Positions 1 through 12,252 of a DNA stretch of 64,000 nucleotides are shown piece by piece; within the stretch, counting starts at the first letter, position 1; each line of letters opens with the position of its first letter. The stretch spans positions 407,000,248 through 407,064,247 of the forward strand of contig CM057347.1 of assembly GCA_030015575.1 (NCBI GenBank), read 5' to 3'. This DNA comes from Agapanthus africanus (lineage: Eukaryota; Streptophyta; Magnoliopsida; Asparagales; Amaryllidaceae). Position numbers and translations under genes: made by a program. Under the pieces are notes generated by a model. That model saw only the letters and a list, made by a program, of their open reading frames with translations. It was not told the DNA's origin and ran no database searches.

Positions 1-552
1 GCTCCAACATATGGGGCGATATCTCGTCGCTCGCAGCAACTACTAGCTCGCTCGTCTACACGCTGAACAGTGCCTCAATCATCAAGAGTGAGCAACACAC
101 CAACGGTCATCAAAATCTGGCTGGCCTCTATCATTGGCTCAATTCTCTAGTGTCGATCAGCGCCTCCGAGTAACCTCATAAAGGCGATCCGCCAAACGCT
201 CGTGGCGCGGAAACACAGTAAAAAGATACATCTCTGCAATAGTGTGTCGCCGGAATTTCGCCCTGGTCAGTCCTCGTTCGTGACGAGCTTGTGCTGACCG
301 CAACTCTAGCCGTAGCTCTCCCTGCCCGTAACCGTAGCAGAAAAACCAAACTGGTACCGATGAGGCTAGATCAGGAAGGAATATAATACTGAACAAGAAA
401 TGTACATCCTAAGGCTTCTTAAGTGGAGTGGCGTGTCGTAAATATGCCGCGGAACATACCAACGGTACGTCACTCTACTTTAGTCACCTATTCCATCAAC
501 CAAGGGTCATCCTATGCTCCGAAGGTAAAACCTAACGCTCTGATACCAACTT
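1..552 (-). other. 5' leader of minus-strand LTR element G, cut by the window edge
   Basis: This stretch lies immediately inside the LTR at 553-5052, on the primer-binding-site side, so it is the untranslated leader of an element that reads leftward out of the window. A 79-codon minus-strand reading frame (157-396) has no recognisable gag features and I do not call it a gene. The rest of the element (gag-pol and the other LTR) would lie left of position 1. Confidence 0.6.
537..548 (-). other. Primer binding site of element G (initiator Met tRNA)
   Basis: The minus strand reads TGGTATCAGAGC, the standard plant initiator-Met tRNA primer site. It starts 4 bases inside the LTR end at 553. This fixes the element's orientation (minus) and identifies 553-5052 as its 5' LTR. 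Confidence 0.85.
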
Positions 553-3500
553 TGTCACGACCCGAAAGTACGGAACATGACCGGCACTTAAACTACGAAC
601 GTCTCGAGGTGTACGTAATCTAAGTAAACCGAAAACCCAGAAATCCAAACCAAGAAAAGTAGTAGAGAGCAGGAAAAACCCAACTTAAAGCAAGTAGTTT
701 CAATAGCATAAGCCGAATTATGCGGTTTTTAAAAACATCAAAAATTTACTGAAAATTTCGGCAGAGTCTCCTTTGTAAATACTGGCTCCCAAACGGGATA
801 CAACATGAATAGTATACGAAATCAAGAAAAAGGCATCCCCAAGCGGGAGCTAGCTCTTCGTCAATCGACAGTCACAACCACACAAGTAATATAATATACA
901 ACGCCAACGGCGAGGATCAAAACTCAAAAGGAAACTCAAAACCACCAGAAACATAACGAGCGACTCTAAGGTCGAAAGAATAAACAACACTGGTCTCTAT
1001 CTCAAAAAAAAAACATGTTTGGTTGATGGAATTCTAGATACAACAGAATAATGATATACAAGATAAATAATGGGGGTATGATACAAGTAAACCCACCTAC
1101 TAGCAAATCACCCGAATGAAACTATGCCCGCAAAGCCGTAATGAACCTGTACGGCAACCTGCAAGAAACTGGGGCACAACGGGGGTGAGTTGCCAACTCG
1201 TGAATAGAAAAACATCTACGCACAGAAATCGCATAAATAACGCAATCCTAGGTCAATGATCATAATATATCCTCAAATAATATAACATGCAGCCTATAAC
1301 AATGGCTAGGGTAAATATCTAACCCGAGTGTAAACTCATGTGCCCGTGTCAGTGCCTCAGGTAGCAATATATCATATGAATGAGGTATGAATGCATGAAA
1401 ACAGAATACATGTAAATGAAGAAACTGTTTTCATAAATTAGTGAGATTTCCTTCGTATTTTAAACTGAGGTATCATAATTAAAATCAGTATCAACAGTGT
1501 CTAGCATCGACACAAAACATAAATCTCACTGTCTCGAAATATCAATGTCTCAATCTCAATATCTAGGGCGCCGTCAGTCCAGACCGGTCCCTACCATCCA
1601 TCTCAAGACCACGACGGTATCCTCCGGATATCCGACGTGTCGGGTAATATCACCGGTAGGTAGTGCTCCCCAGCCAGGCTCAACGTCAACACCACATTCC
1701 TCTTGCCCCGGGGTACCATACTGGGCCCACCATGTACCCGTGACGGTTCCTCCACTCCTCGACACGGATCTCCAAAACCACAGCAAACTCATGGTGGACG
1801 ACACTTTACATCACTAGAAAACCGCAACATTTTATATTTTAAAAGATCATAAGTTGTAAATTTTGCGGCTTTCCCCGAAATCCAGAAATATCATAAATCT
1901 CAAGAAATCATCACAAGTGCATATGTCAATGATAATGAACTAGGCATGAACAACTGAATAACAGTATGCATGAAGTGGTAGGTAATAACTACAATGTCTA
2001 ATATGGCATATAAGAGAAGTACACTAATATCATGTCAACACTACTAGCTAACAACCTAAGTCAAGCAATTATATTCTCTAAAGTGTACGTGACATGGCAA
2101 TTACCGATGAAGATGTGTGTGAGCCGGCAAGTAGGTGTACGTGGTACATACGCATCATCGGTAATGGTGCTGGTGTCCTAACAGCACGATATCAATAATG
2201 GAATATGCAGCAAAATAAATATGCGAGGCAGAGCGAACAGCAATAATGTGCGGGAGCTGAATACTAGACACAACGATAACTAATCTGCAATAATCTAATA
2301 TAGGTCCTACGAATGGTGCCTTTTGAAATAACACGAATCATGGGGTTTTGAAAATAGGGGCTACGGTGTTTTTTTATGAAAAGATACGTCGTTTTTGAAA
2401 TATCCGTAGATTCCCTTGAGCTGTCTTTAAAAATGCCCACGATTCGTTAGTTTTTGAAATAGGTAAGAAGTCTAACCTAATCTAACAACTACACTAAACT
2501 ATACGGCTGAACTACAAGCTGAACTACAGGTAAGGAAACCGCCTATCATCTGAGTCGATACATATACATACCTGTATAAGTATAGTCGGTGATCTCGCCT
2601 CAATAATATCATATCCGATACCATATCTATAATCAGGCATCCCAAGTCAAGAGTGCGGATCAATCATCAATATAGCTCGTACGTAAATCCGTCGTACGGC
2701 ATCCCAATCTGGGTACGGGTCAATATCACATTCCTCATACTATTCACCTGGTATCCTCTTTATCGAATATCATGATCGGGGTACTGATCTACGTCTAGTA
2801 CCATACTGATACCGCCTACGTATGCATGGACGTGTGTGAAACACTACGTCAAGGACCCGCTACAACGTCATGTCGTATCTAAGATACGAACCCTGCTATA
2901 TCACCGATCTCACGGCCTCAAATCAAATCTCATCGACTCATCATAAATCCCAAGTACTATCATCCTCAATCCGTATGTGAACACATAGTCCCATACCCAT
3001 GTGAACACATAACTATATAATCCTGTATAAGCGCAAATGAAAGAAGAAAGTATGCAAGTATGGGTGTGTGCGTGCATGTGTGGTGCGACCACTACTCTAG
3101 GGTTTCGCGACACTAAATCATCCAAGAACACCAAATATCTATATCATCGATAATATCAAACAAATTATAGTCAAAATATATATATATGTGTGTATACGTA
3201 TTCGTATACATCACCACGAACTGCGGGGGTGCTATACGCCATCCACCCGACTTCTCCCCGTAAATATAAATCTACTCACCTGGTCCTCGCTCGCCGGTGC
3301 CGACGTCGCCACGCGCTTGCTTGTCGTCTCGAAGTCCACATGGGGGTACCTACATATCATAACGCACCATATCGCATTAAAACTAAATTCGAGATCGAAA
3401 CGGCATACGAAAATCAAATCGGCACGCGTATCACGCATAGGTCCAAACCTATCGCCTACGCATGCAAGAATAGTAAAACCAACCCAAGATGTCGATGTAC

Positions 3501-5052
3501 AAACGTCAAACCATCGAGAAAAATCCAATCACACTCATTTGCACATTCACGAACACTAATTTTAATATAAACTAGGTTAAAACTCACAAAAACCCCATTT
3601 TCACTTAAAAAGTCATTTTTCCGAAAATCTAGCAAGCACAATTCGCCGTTTTTGTACAAAACATGATGTTAAAATGAAAGTAGCGGCCAATATACTTATT
3701 AAATATCTTACATAAGTCGTATAAACAATTTCCGGAATTTAATCTCATTAAATTCCAAAAATCCTAATATTCTAGTTTACAAAAATACCCTTTTTTAACA
3801 ATTTCAAAGCAAAAATGCACAAACTACAATCTAGCTTAGATTTGCATGATCCAAAGCATTAAACCACACTTAATAAAGTTAATGAAGCCATGAAAAACCT
3901 AATTAGATTTTTAGTCTAACATTTGCAATAATTTCCAAAAACCTAGTTTAGAAAAAAAAAAGCTTAATTTGGACATTTCCATGCAACAATATGAAATTTA
4001 ACTACTAGTTTACTTTCTACAAATTCTAAGATGGTAAGCTACCCATCACAACCATACACCAATTCACAATACCCTAACTTGCATTCAAACCCTTTTCTTG
4101 AATTCCAAAACTTGCAATTAAACTCACATATCCAAGTTAACACTTAATTAAATTAGCTTAAGAAGTTAGTAACAATTAAGCAACAAAAATGTTTAGAATT
4201 ATACCCAAAATATATGAAGATTCACAAGCATCCATGGCCTCCCAAAATGCCATTTTGATCCCTAGATCCGTGCTAAAATGGCTAATGAGAAATGGGTAGG
4301 AGTTGGATTTTGATTTGGATTTTTGCTTGATTTTTAGTGGATTTTTCTTTGGATTTTCTTTGATGGAACAAAGAGAAGAGAAGAGGAAAAGTGGGCTGTT
4401 GAGGGGTTGCTGGTTTCGGCCAGAATTTTGGGGGGTTGGGTGAGGGAGGAGAGAGAGTGAGGTGGAGAAAGTTAGTCCAAGTCAAAGTCAACTCAATTTA
4501 TATCATTTCTACTCTTTTCTTTTCTTTTCTTTTCCTTTTCTTTCCTTTGCAAACCAAGTGGGGACAAGAGAGGGGGCTGCTGAATTCAGCCATGGGGAGG
4601 AGTAAGTGGGGGTGTGTGGGTGTGGGTACGGGTGTGGGGTGATGAAAAATGATAAATACAATACCCCAAACATCCATTTACGCTAAAAAAATGCCTTTTT
4701 TCTTCAATAATTTCTAAACCGTTTTGGCAAATGATTTCGTTCCAAAAACCACATGATAAAATTTTATTTAATGTTTTATGATGCACAAAATTTGTTTCAA
4801 CTCATTCCAATTTGTAATTTTCCCTAATTAAATGTATTAGTGACGGCTTAAATAATAATAAAATAATATTTTTTTCAGAAAATTTGAAATTTCACCAGCG
4901 GCTCAATAAACACCAAATAATAGCAATTACATAGCTAGAATATGTAAATTTAATTTTTATAATAAGATATTTGTATTTTGACTTTTTACAGAAACCCCTT
5001 TATTTTACCGATTTTTTCGAAATTTCACCGAAACGATTTTCAAAACGCTACA
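553..5052 (-). mobile_element. 5' LTR of element G, about 4.5 kb
   Basis: The LTR is bounded by TGTCACGACCC at 553 and by AACGCTACA ending at 5052. On the minus strand it therefore starts TGTAGCGTTTTGAAAATC and ends GGGTCGTGACA, a boundary style I associate with long-LTR chromovirus gypsy elements (Tekay/Del); that lineage is an inference because no coding part is visible. On the right it abuts, without a gap, the protease frame of element D, so it inserted into D; 5053-5057 (GGATA) is the candidate target-site copy and its partner is off-window. Short frames inside (for example 1497-1817 and 3188-3570) show no family features and are not called. Confidence 0.8.
4497..4502 (-). promoter_or_regulatory. 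Candidate TATA box of the element G LTR
   Basis: The minus strand reads TATAAA about 550 bases into the LTR from its 5' end at 5052, followed by GA-rich and CT-rich tracts. The position suits the U3 promoter of a long LTR, with transcription starting roughly 30 bases further left. The call rests on motif and position only. Confidence 0.3.
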
Positions 5053-5985
5053 GGATACTGTCATGATATCAAGATAGGCAAAATCCTGATTGACAATGGG
5101 TCCTCAGTCAATCTCCTAAACGTGAGAGTGCTGAAGGAAATCTGCATGAGCGTTCAGCACCTCGCTCGCGATAAAATCATCATCTCCGGGTTTGACTCCC
5201 AGTCATCACGGACGCTTGGGTCTGTAATATTGACACTACGCTTTGGGCTGCTTATCACGGACATTAGGTTTCATGTCATTGACGCCAAGATATGCTACAA
5301 TGCTTTGCTCGGCAGACCTTGGTTACACGAGTAGAACATTATCCCTTCTACACAATATCAGTGTATGAAGTATTTCAAGGATGGTCGCGAGTATACCGTA
5401 ACAGGAGAACAAAACCCATTCTCCATGAACGAAGTCCGCAAATATGAGGATGCCAAATACTTCCTGCCTGATTTCGAAGACACAGAAAGATGTCGCAAAC
5501 TGAAGGACAAGAACAAAGCTATCACCACTATTCCGGTCTTCGGGAGTGATACCGAAGAGGAAGAAAAGATAGTCTATTCGGGACCGCCCCAATACAACAA
5601 ACCGGGACCGTCAACTCCTATTCTGGTCTTTGGTAGTGACTATGAAGACGAGCTCAACGCAGTATTCTCGGCTCGTCCATCAGTGCAAGCCTTTGTCGGA
5701 GATGATCAGATTTTGCAGATCGCCATGGTTCCACGAAAGCATTACAAAGAGCTCGACGCACTTGACACATATAGTGCACAAGAACTGCAGACATTTTACG
5801 TCCCTCCCAGGCGAAGAGGTGAGAAGGCGATCCTATTCTACCGATCCACGGAAACTAAAGTGGAGAAAGAAGTCTGGCATGGCGCGGATTCTACACTTGA
5901 CAGGCTCCAACCCATCCGTCTTCCCAGATATTACACAAACGGATTAAAAAGACTGTTGAGGCGCCAAGGCGTACCCCTTAAGTAG
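5053..5985 (+). pseudogene. pol: Element D protease and downstream linker, broken
   Basis: Starting mid-protein, the frame gives an aspartic protease core with LIDNGSSVNLL (active-site Asp in a D-N-G context rather than D-T-G) and a C-terminal NALLGRPWL flap-side motif. A TAG at 5332-5334 interrupts it just after that motif; the same frame then runs 5335-5985 through an acidic linker and a conserved module ending LQTFYVPPRRRGEKAILFY and RYYTNGLKRLL, also present in element C. The apparent start at 4978 lies inside the neighbouring LTR and is an artefact of the junction. The protease would release Gag and Pol products in the particle. Confidence 0.8.
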
Positions 5986-6720
5986 ACCGCTCGACAAGCT
6001 CAGTTCTATAACAGGATCTGGAGCGTCCCCGGAACTCAACGAAAGTTGCCCAATGGAAGAATGGAAACGATCGGGCTTGGATATGCTCAATCCAAGAAAC
6101 GGGAGCCATTCCATGACTGCTACGTCATACATGACTTCAACAAAGAAGGAGACGCTCTATGGGAAGATGCTAACCCTGAACTAAAATGAGCTCCCATCGA
6201 GAAAATGCCAAGCCTGCCGTTCGAGGAACAAATGGACAAGCTTATAAGGGAAGCGGGTCAAAAGGTTCGAGACGACCATAATCGCGAAATGGCCATCTAC
6301 GAGAAAGCCAGAATCCAACGCCTCCTTCAGCAGGGGAAAATGACAATGCTCCTCGTCGCCAGCCCGTCATACAAAAGTCTCGGCGCAGAGGCAAAAATAA
6401 ACCAAAGAATGAAAAAAGCATTCGACAGCGACAAAGCGGGACCAAGAAGCCACCCGATCGAGAATCGAACAACCAGGATTCGTCTCTTATAAAGAAGATG
6501 GGTCGAGCATACTCATTTCCCCAAGACAAGACAAGAAAGATATTCGATCTTGTCATAAAACATCAGATGATGACGCTCCCGGAGTCCAAGCACCCCGAGC
6601 AAGCAGGTGAAGTTAATCATCCGGATTATTGCTCCTATCACCGGGCAATAAGACATCCTCTTGAAGACTGCTTCACCTTCAAGAACTGGGTTGAAGACTA
6701 GTATCAACTCGGCAGATTCG
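5986..6720 (+). pseudogene. Element D linker between protease and RT, with a gag-type Cys/His motif
   Basis: After the stop at 5983-5985 the same frame continues to another stop at 6187-6189, then to 6492 through a charged stretch (EEQMDKLIREAGQKVRDD) of helix-forming composition. A frameshift near 6490 moves to the next frame, where 6498-6701 contains YCSYHRAIRHPLEDCFTFKNW, a Cys-x2-His...His-x4-Cys motif. The close relative in element C (around 39720-39790) lies before the protease, inside gag. Here it lies after the protease, so D has either a second copy or a different domain order. Confidence 0.6.
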
Positions 6721-6827
6721 CTCTATTCAGCAGTTGGAGGGTAACCCCATCGTAGAAGCATGAACCGAAAGCCACGAAAGCAGAGCCGAATCAACATCGG
6801 ACTTGGAAGCGATCTCGTACCTGTCAT

Positions 6828-7799
6828 ATGATAACGCTGTCAGAAGAAGAACCCGAGAATATGGACGACCTCCCTTGGTACTTCGAAAACGATGATGATG
6901 AGGTAATCTCAGAGTTTCTACCAGCGCCAAAAGAGCTGGAAGATGGAATACATACTACTGCAGATAACCTCAAGAAAATTGATTTAGGGACAGCAAGTGA
7001 CCCGCGGCCGACATTCGTCAGTGAGCTGTTGTCTGAAGAAAGGGTAGCTATGCTAAAGGACGTGCTCATGCAGCACAAAGATTGCTTAACATAGAACTAT
7101 TCCGAGATGCCAGGACTAGATCCAGAAATTGCTGTACACAAATTAGCAATATCCCCGGATGTCAAGCCGATCAAACAAGCACCGAGAAGAATGCGGCTCG
7201 AGCTTGAGATAAGCATCAACGCCGAGGTCAAGAAGCTAATCGACTCCGACTTCATCCAAGAAGTTCATTATCCCGACTGGATCGCTAATATCGTCCCAGT
7301 GATGAAGAAAAATGGGACGGTGCGCATATGTGTGGACTTTCGGGATCTTAATAAAGCCTGCCCGAAGGACGATTTTCCTGTACCGGTTACCGAGCTGATG
7401 ATAGATAATACGTCCACTCACGAAGTTTTCTCCTTCATGGACGGCTTATCAGGATACAATCAGATAAAAATGCATTCCGAAGACCAGATGCATACCGCTT
7501 TCCAGACCACTTTGGGCATATTCTGCTACAAGGTGATGCCCTTCGGTCTGAAGAACGCCAGTGCCACCTATCAGAGGGCCATGACGAAAATTTTCGATGA
7601 CCTCATACATGAAATCATCGAATACTATATCGACGACCTTGTGGTTAAAAGCAAATCATACGAGGAACATTTAGAACATCTGAAGATCGTGTTTCAGCGC
7701 CTTCGGAAATACAACTTGAAGATGAACCCTCTCAAATGCGCGTTCGGAGTTTCCTCGGGCGAATTCCTAGGATTCATCGTACGACATCGAGGCATCTAG
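6828..7799 (+). pseudogene. pol: Element D reverse transcriptase, broken by stops
   Basis: This is a Ty3/gypsy reverse transcriptase, which would copy the element's RNA into DNA. The frame carries an acidic lead-in ending KIDLGTASDPRPTF, then TAG at 7092-7094 where element C has Trp (FAWTYKEM), then the RT core: ICVDFRDLNKACPKDDFP, FMDGLSGYNQI, MPFGLKNASATYQRAM and the catalytic YIDDL box near 7627. A TAG at 7797-7799 ends the frame where C has Glu. The Asp residues of the active site are intact, so the damage is nonsense rather than loss of motif. Confidence 0.9.
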
Positions 7800-8882
7800 A
7801 TAGACCTGTCGAAGATCAAGGCGATATGGATATTCCACCGCCAAAGACTCTCAAGCAACTGCGGTCTCTCCAAGGAAAGCTCGCGTATATCCGGCGGTTC
7901 ATAGCCAATCTCGCCGGCAAGTGCCGCCCTTACAGTCATCTAATGAAGAAGGGGACCCCTTTCGTCTGGGATCGTAAATTCCAGAGCGCACTAGACGAAA
8001 TCAAGCAATACCTGCAGAATCCGCCAGTACTGGCCGCTCCCGTTACAGGAAAACCTCCCGTCCTGTACACAATAGCCCTCGAAGGTTCTTTAGGCGCGCT
8101 ATGGGCACAAGAGAACGATTAAGGGAAAGAAAGAGCTCTCTACTATCTGAGTCGAGTTCTCCTGGGGGCAGAAAGCAACTACCCCCCATCGAAAAACACT
8201 GCATAGCATTGATCTTCACTGTAACGAAGCTCAGACAATACGCATTGGCACATGAGGTCCATCTCATATCAAAGGTGGATCCTCTCAAATATTTGATGTC
8301 GAAAGCTATATTAACAGGACGGCTCGCTAAATGGGCCATTCTCTTGATGGAGTTCTCGATAACTTATCGTCCCCTCAAGGCAGTGAAAGGTCAGGCTATC
8401 GCTGACTTCCTCGCTAAGTATCCGATACCTGCCGATTCTCCTTTGAACTGCGAATTGCCCGACGAGCACGCGTTTGACACGATCGATGGGGAAAGAAAGG
8501 AGAATGATACTCGGTGGGAACTCTATTTCGATGGAGCATCTTCCATGAAGAAGCGCAAACAAAGCACCCCCATAATCAAATCAGGGGTAGGCCTCATCTT
8601 CGTGACTCCACAAGGAGGGATAATGCGCTTCTCCTTCTCCTTAACCGAATCGAGGACAAACAATGAAGCCGAGTATGAAGTTTTGATAGCAGGTCTTGAA
8701 ATCACCGTCGACATGGGAATTGAGAATCTCCTCATATACGGAAAATCCCAACTGGTCGTTAGTCAAATAAACGGCGACTATCAAACATGCAAGCCAGAGT
8801 TGGTGAAGTATGGCGAGAGAGTGCAGCAACTGCTGACTCAAATTCCTTCCTAAGCCCTGGAAACCATACCGCGTGCAGAAAA
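7800..8882 (+). pseudogene. pol: Element D RNase H and second (archaeal-type) RNase H, broken
   Basis: A frameshift after 7799 leads to a frame (to 8122) with LRSLQGKLAYIRRFI and the RT-connection/RNase H start, ending at LGALWAQEND. A second shift near 8120 leads to 8101-8853, with RNase H motifs (SNYPPIEKHCIALIF, HLISKVDPLKYL) and then an additional RNase H starting ELYFDGASSMKK with NNEAEYEVLIAGLEI. This second domain is typical of Tat-lineage gypsy elements. The frame stops at 8853 and is cut by copia element A after 8882; the next codons (SKADALAKLAKELADENL) are found at 33765 onward. Confidence 0.85.
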
Positions 8883-10838
8883 TGTAAGTCCATGTCACGC
8901 ACCCCACGAACTTGCGGGGAGGCGGAATATATGAAAAACGATTATCAAAGCTTCGTAACACGGACTTGAGCGCATGAATCGTTATCTAAACCATTACTAA
9001 CTATATACTAGAGGTTTAAATACTCGGATACGAAGTTATACCTCACGTTACTTGTCCTTCAGGTCTTCATCGTGGTCCTCCACTCCTCGTAGGCTCCTTG
9101 GAACATCGGCATCTCAACGGCCTCCTCGAATCAAAGACGATCCACCCGAAAGCTCCTACGCCAAGCTTAATCTCAAACTTGAGATAACTAGGTTGCTTAA
9201 AGTGCTAATCTAAGCTACCTAGGGGATATAGAGTGAGGTTATGGATGTATTAGTCTAGCTAACCCTTGATCTCAACACATGAGAGGTTAGGGTTAGGGTT
9301 TGAAGAGAGAGTGAGCTTGAGGAGAGAGAAGGTGAAGATGATAATGAAATGAGATAATGATATATCATAATATATATGAAGCATTATTTATTTATCCAAA
9401 AAAGAAATAATAGAATTAACAACCATGCTTCATAAATATCTATGAGTGATTCATCTCCATGAGTCATTAAGCATTTATGATGCATTAATGACATGGATGA
9501 ATCACACAAATGAGTCACTAATCTCATTTAATGCAATGACACCTTACCCCCCCAAGTCACCACTCTTCTAGAAGCTTCTTGACAAATTACGAGAATGCCC
9601 CTCCAATCCGTGAAAACACGGAAAAACTTTAGACTGTATAAATCCAATAACCAGATACTAGAAACTGGCTTAAACCAAAGCCGGCTAGTAAAAACTGTCC
9701 GAAAAGTCGTACGTGCGTAAACACACGTATGCGTCCGAACCCTTGTTGTAAAACTATACGACCTCTATATCGTTTCGCTTGGAGCAGGGAAACTCTCTGT
9801 GTGGGACTCTAAAGACTCGACACTACGCTGGCAGTGGGTTTAACCACAGACCGCAAGCGGCACTAGCTGTACGTAACGATCCCTAGGTAGATGTCGATAA
9901 GAAGGACGATGAAGAAAACCATCCGAACCCCTACTGAGCCTGATGTGACAATCTCCGTACAGTCCGGTCTGTTCGTCTAAGACTATCGCATATCAAGCCT
10001 AAGGGGCGGCAAGTGTCAGTCCCCTAATAGCTGTATAAGTCGTGTCGGAGCGAAGCCCATTACACCCTGAGAAGCTACTGGAACCTACCAGTATATCTCG
10101 CTTGCCCTGGCCAGGGACTTTGCGTAATGGCTCTCTGACACAGCGCGATATCAACTCCCAATACCGGGAGAGACAAATCCTATCTAACTGCCACTGCCTC
10201 CAAGTGCTCGGGACTGCACCCAACTGCTACCTGTTTGCACGACTCCTTTGAGCCGTGGTAGGGTAGCAATCTAAGAACAGTGGGACACACTCGAGGCGAA
10301 GTAGCAGTGTCAAGTCTGCGGACTATGTTGTACTCATGTCACCTGGGAACTGTTAACTGACGACAGGTATAATACCAACCAATCAGTTCCCTGCGAGTCC
10401 TGTCCGGTGTACCCGTAACCTAACGAGCACCTGTATATTATCTCCAGTACGACGTACTGATGGCTGTGGGATAGACCATTTCCCCAACTGGGATGAGAAG
10501 CGTATACACTTAGTCTACTCCGGAATATCGATGCCCTATCTCGATAATCCAACGACCAGGGACCTGTATAGGATGTTGCTTATAGACTACCCAGCCCCCA
10601 CTAGTGTGACTGCCATCACGACGCTGGTAATCAAGCAAAGATCCTATGAGCTCTACTAATATGTATAAGTGATACGTTACAAGAAACATATGCACATATT
10701 AAAGTAGACACAAACCAAGTAGCATACTACCATTTTTGGTAAGACTGTTATATACAACTGTGAATATCCCAAGCTTCCATTATGTAATATACAACCTAGT
10801 ATGATACAATAATGGCCCCTAGGGCATATACACTAACA
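8883..10838 (-). repeat. Element A 3' LTR
   Basis: This 1956-bp copy is the same length as the copy at 31805-33760 and differs at only a few per cent or fewer of positions by eye. It begins TGTAAGTCCATG and ends CACTAACA. Frames inside (for example 9999-10223 and 10334-10695) recur in every copia LTR here because the LTRs are related; they are not genes. Confidence 0.92.
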
Positions 10839-10852
10839 ATCTCCCACTTGCA
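10839..10852 (-). other. Element A polypurine tract
   Basis: The minus strand reads TGCAAGTGGGAGAT directly before the 3' LTR start TGTTAGTG. This is the primer for plus-strand DNA synthesis. The same sequence occurs at the equivalent place in elements B and E. Confidence 0.85.
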
Positions 10853-11359
10853 CTAGGGCCATGAGCTGGCATATCGTAGACCTATCATCTCGAATAGCCT
10901 CTCGAACTGCGTCTGAGGAAGGGCCTTTGTGAATGGATCAGCAATGTTATTCTCCGTCTCTACTCTCTTCACCTCGATCTCCCGGCGATCTACGATCTCC
11001 CTGATCAGGTGATACCGCCTTAAGATGTGTCTGGACTTTTGATGGGACCTGGGTTCCTTTGCTAAAGCTATAGCGCCGTTATTGTCACAATACAAAGGTA
11101 TTGGATCAACACTGGTAGGAACCACCTGAAGTTCTGTGAGGAACTTTTTCATCCAGACTGCTTCTTTTGCGGCATCGCAAGCAGCTATGTACTCCGCTTC
11201 TATTGTTGAGTCAGCAACGGTCTCCTGCTTGGAACTCTTCCAACAGACCGCCCCTCCATTGAGGGTAAAGACATAACCTGACATGGATTTAGAGTCATCC
11301 TTGTCACTCTGGAAGCCGGAGTCGGCAAAAAGCCTCCATCTGGAGGGCTTTTCCGCCAT
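10853..11359 (-). pseudogene. pol: Element A RNase H
   Basis: This is the C-terminal RNase H of the copia polyprotein, which removes RNA from the RNA-DNA hybrid. It contains ADSGFQSDKDDSKSMSGYVF, VCWKSSKQETVADSTIEAEY and the DNNGAIALAKEP box, and ends RYASSWP with TAG just inside the polypurine tract. It is in a different frame from the RT upstream: a frameshift near 11340 separates LVYGGKALQMEAF from the continuing RNase H. Catalytic Asp and Glu positions look intact. Confidence 0.88.
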
Positions 11360-12252
11360 ATACCAAGAACATCTCCTTAGTCCTCCTCAGGTACTTGAGA
11401 ATGTTCTTTACTACTATCCAGTGCTTCTCCCCTGGGTTTGCTTGATACCGGCTTACTACGCTTAATGCGTATGCTACATCTGGTCTGGTACATAACATCG
11501 CATACATTATAGAGCCTACCGCAGAAGCGTAGGGTATAATCGACATGCGATCCCTTTCCAAATCAGTCTTGGGAGACATCTCTTTGGAGAGGGTGATTCC
11601 GTGACAAGCCGGTAGGTTACCGCGCTTAGAATCATCCATACTGAATCTTTTCACTATGGTGTCTATGTATCTGGACTGTGAAAGTCCCAACATCCTCTTT
11701 GATCTATCACGATAGATCCGGATCCCCAGAATGTAGGTGGCATCACCCAGGACTTTCATGGAGAATTTATGTGACAAGAATCTTTTGACTGACTGTAACA
11801 TAGGAATATCATTTCCTATTAGGAGAATGTCATCCACGTACAAGACGAGGAATACTACAGCTCTCCCTACAATCTTACTGTATATGCAAGGTTCATCTGG
11901 ATTTTTAATAAAGTCAAATTCTTTGACAGCATCATCAAAACAGATGTTCCAATTCCGCGATGCCTGCTTTAGTCCATAAATGGACTTAAGCAGCTTGCAT
12001 ACTTTACCGCTGCTCCCACTCTGAATGAATCCCTCTGGCTGATCCATATAGACGCTCTCTTCCAAATTACCATTTAGAAAGGCCGTCTTTACGTCCATCT
12101 GCCAGATTTCATAATCGTGGAAGGCAGCAATAGCAAGAAGGACCCGAATAGATTTAAGCATAGCCACTGGAGAAAAGGTTTCGTCATAGTCCAAATCAGC
12201 TCTTTGACGGAAACCCTTTGCAACAAGTCTAGCCTTATAGGTTTCAACCTGT
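11304..12252 (-). pseudogene. pol: Element A reverse transcriptase
   Basis: This is a copia reverse transcriptase frame with DYDETFSPVAMLKSIRVLLA, WQMDVKTAFLNGNLEESVYM, LKSIYGLKQASRNW and the catalytic LYVDDILL box. The region from 12252 to the Met at 12194 continues the same frame (KARLVAKGF-like). A frameshift at a run of T near 12270 separates it from the upstream INT frame, and another near 11340 from RNase H. Motifs otherwise match element B closely. Confidence 0.88.

Larger units (their letters stand above)
5053..8882 (+). mobile_element. Element D (Ty3/gypsy, Tat-like), first surviving segment
   Basis: This is the host element of the whole window. The segment holds, in order, protease, a linker region, reverse transcriptase, RNase H and a second, archaeal-type RNase H. 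That extra RNase H and the close match in order to element C place it in the Tat lineage. It is cut on the left by the LTR of G at 5052 and on the right by copia element A at 8883. D resumes at 33761 with the codons that follow. Its gag and 5' LTR are not in the window. It carries many stops and frameshifts and is dead. Confidence 0.8.

Noticed and set aside
1497-3659. Several 60-126 codon frames on both strands at the left end
   Set aside because: They lie inside the 4.5-kb LTR of element G, overlap on opposite strands and show no recognisable features.
4978-5052. Met at 4978 as start of the protease frame
   Set aside because: These bases are the end of the LTR of element G. The protease similarity begins only at 5053.
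9286-9302. Telomere-like GGTTAGGGTTAGGGTTT
   Set aside because: Only two to three short units, and the same words occur at the matching place in the other A LTR (32208) as ordinary LTR sequence. Not an interstitial telomere tract.
9999-10251. Conserved short ORFs repeated at 9999, 32921, 43980 and 51911 on the minus strand (and opposite)
   Set aside because: They recur only because the copia LTRs are homologous. Both strands are open over the same bases and the differences show no coding pattern.
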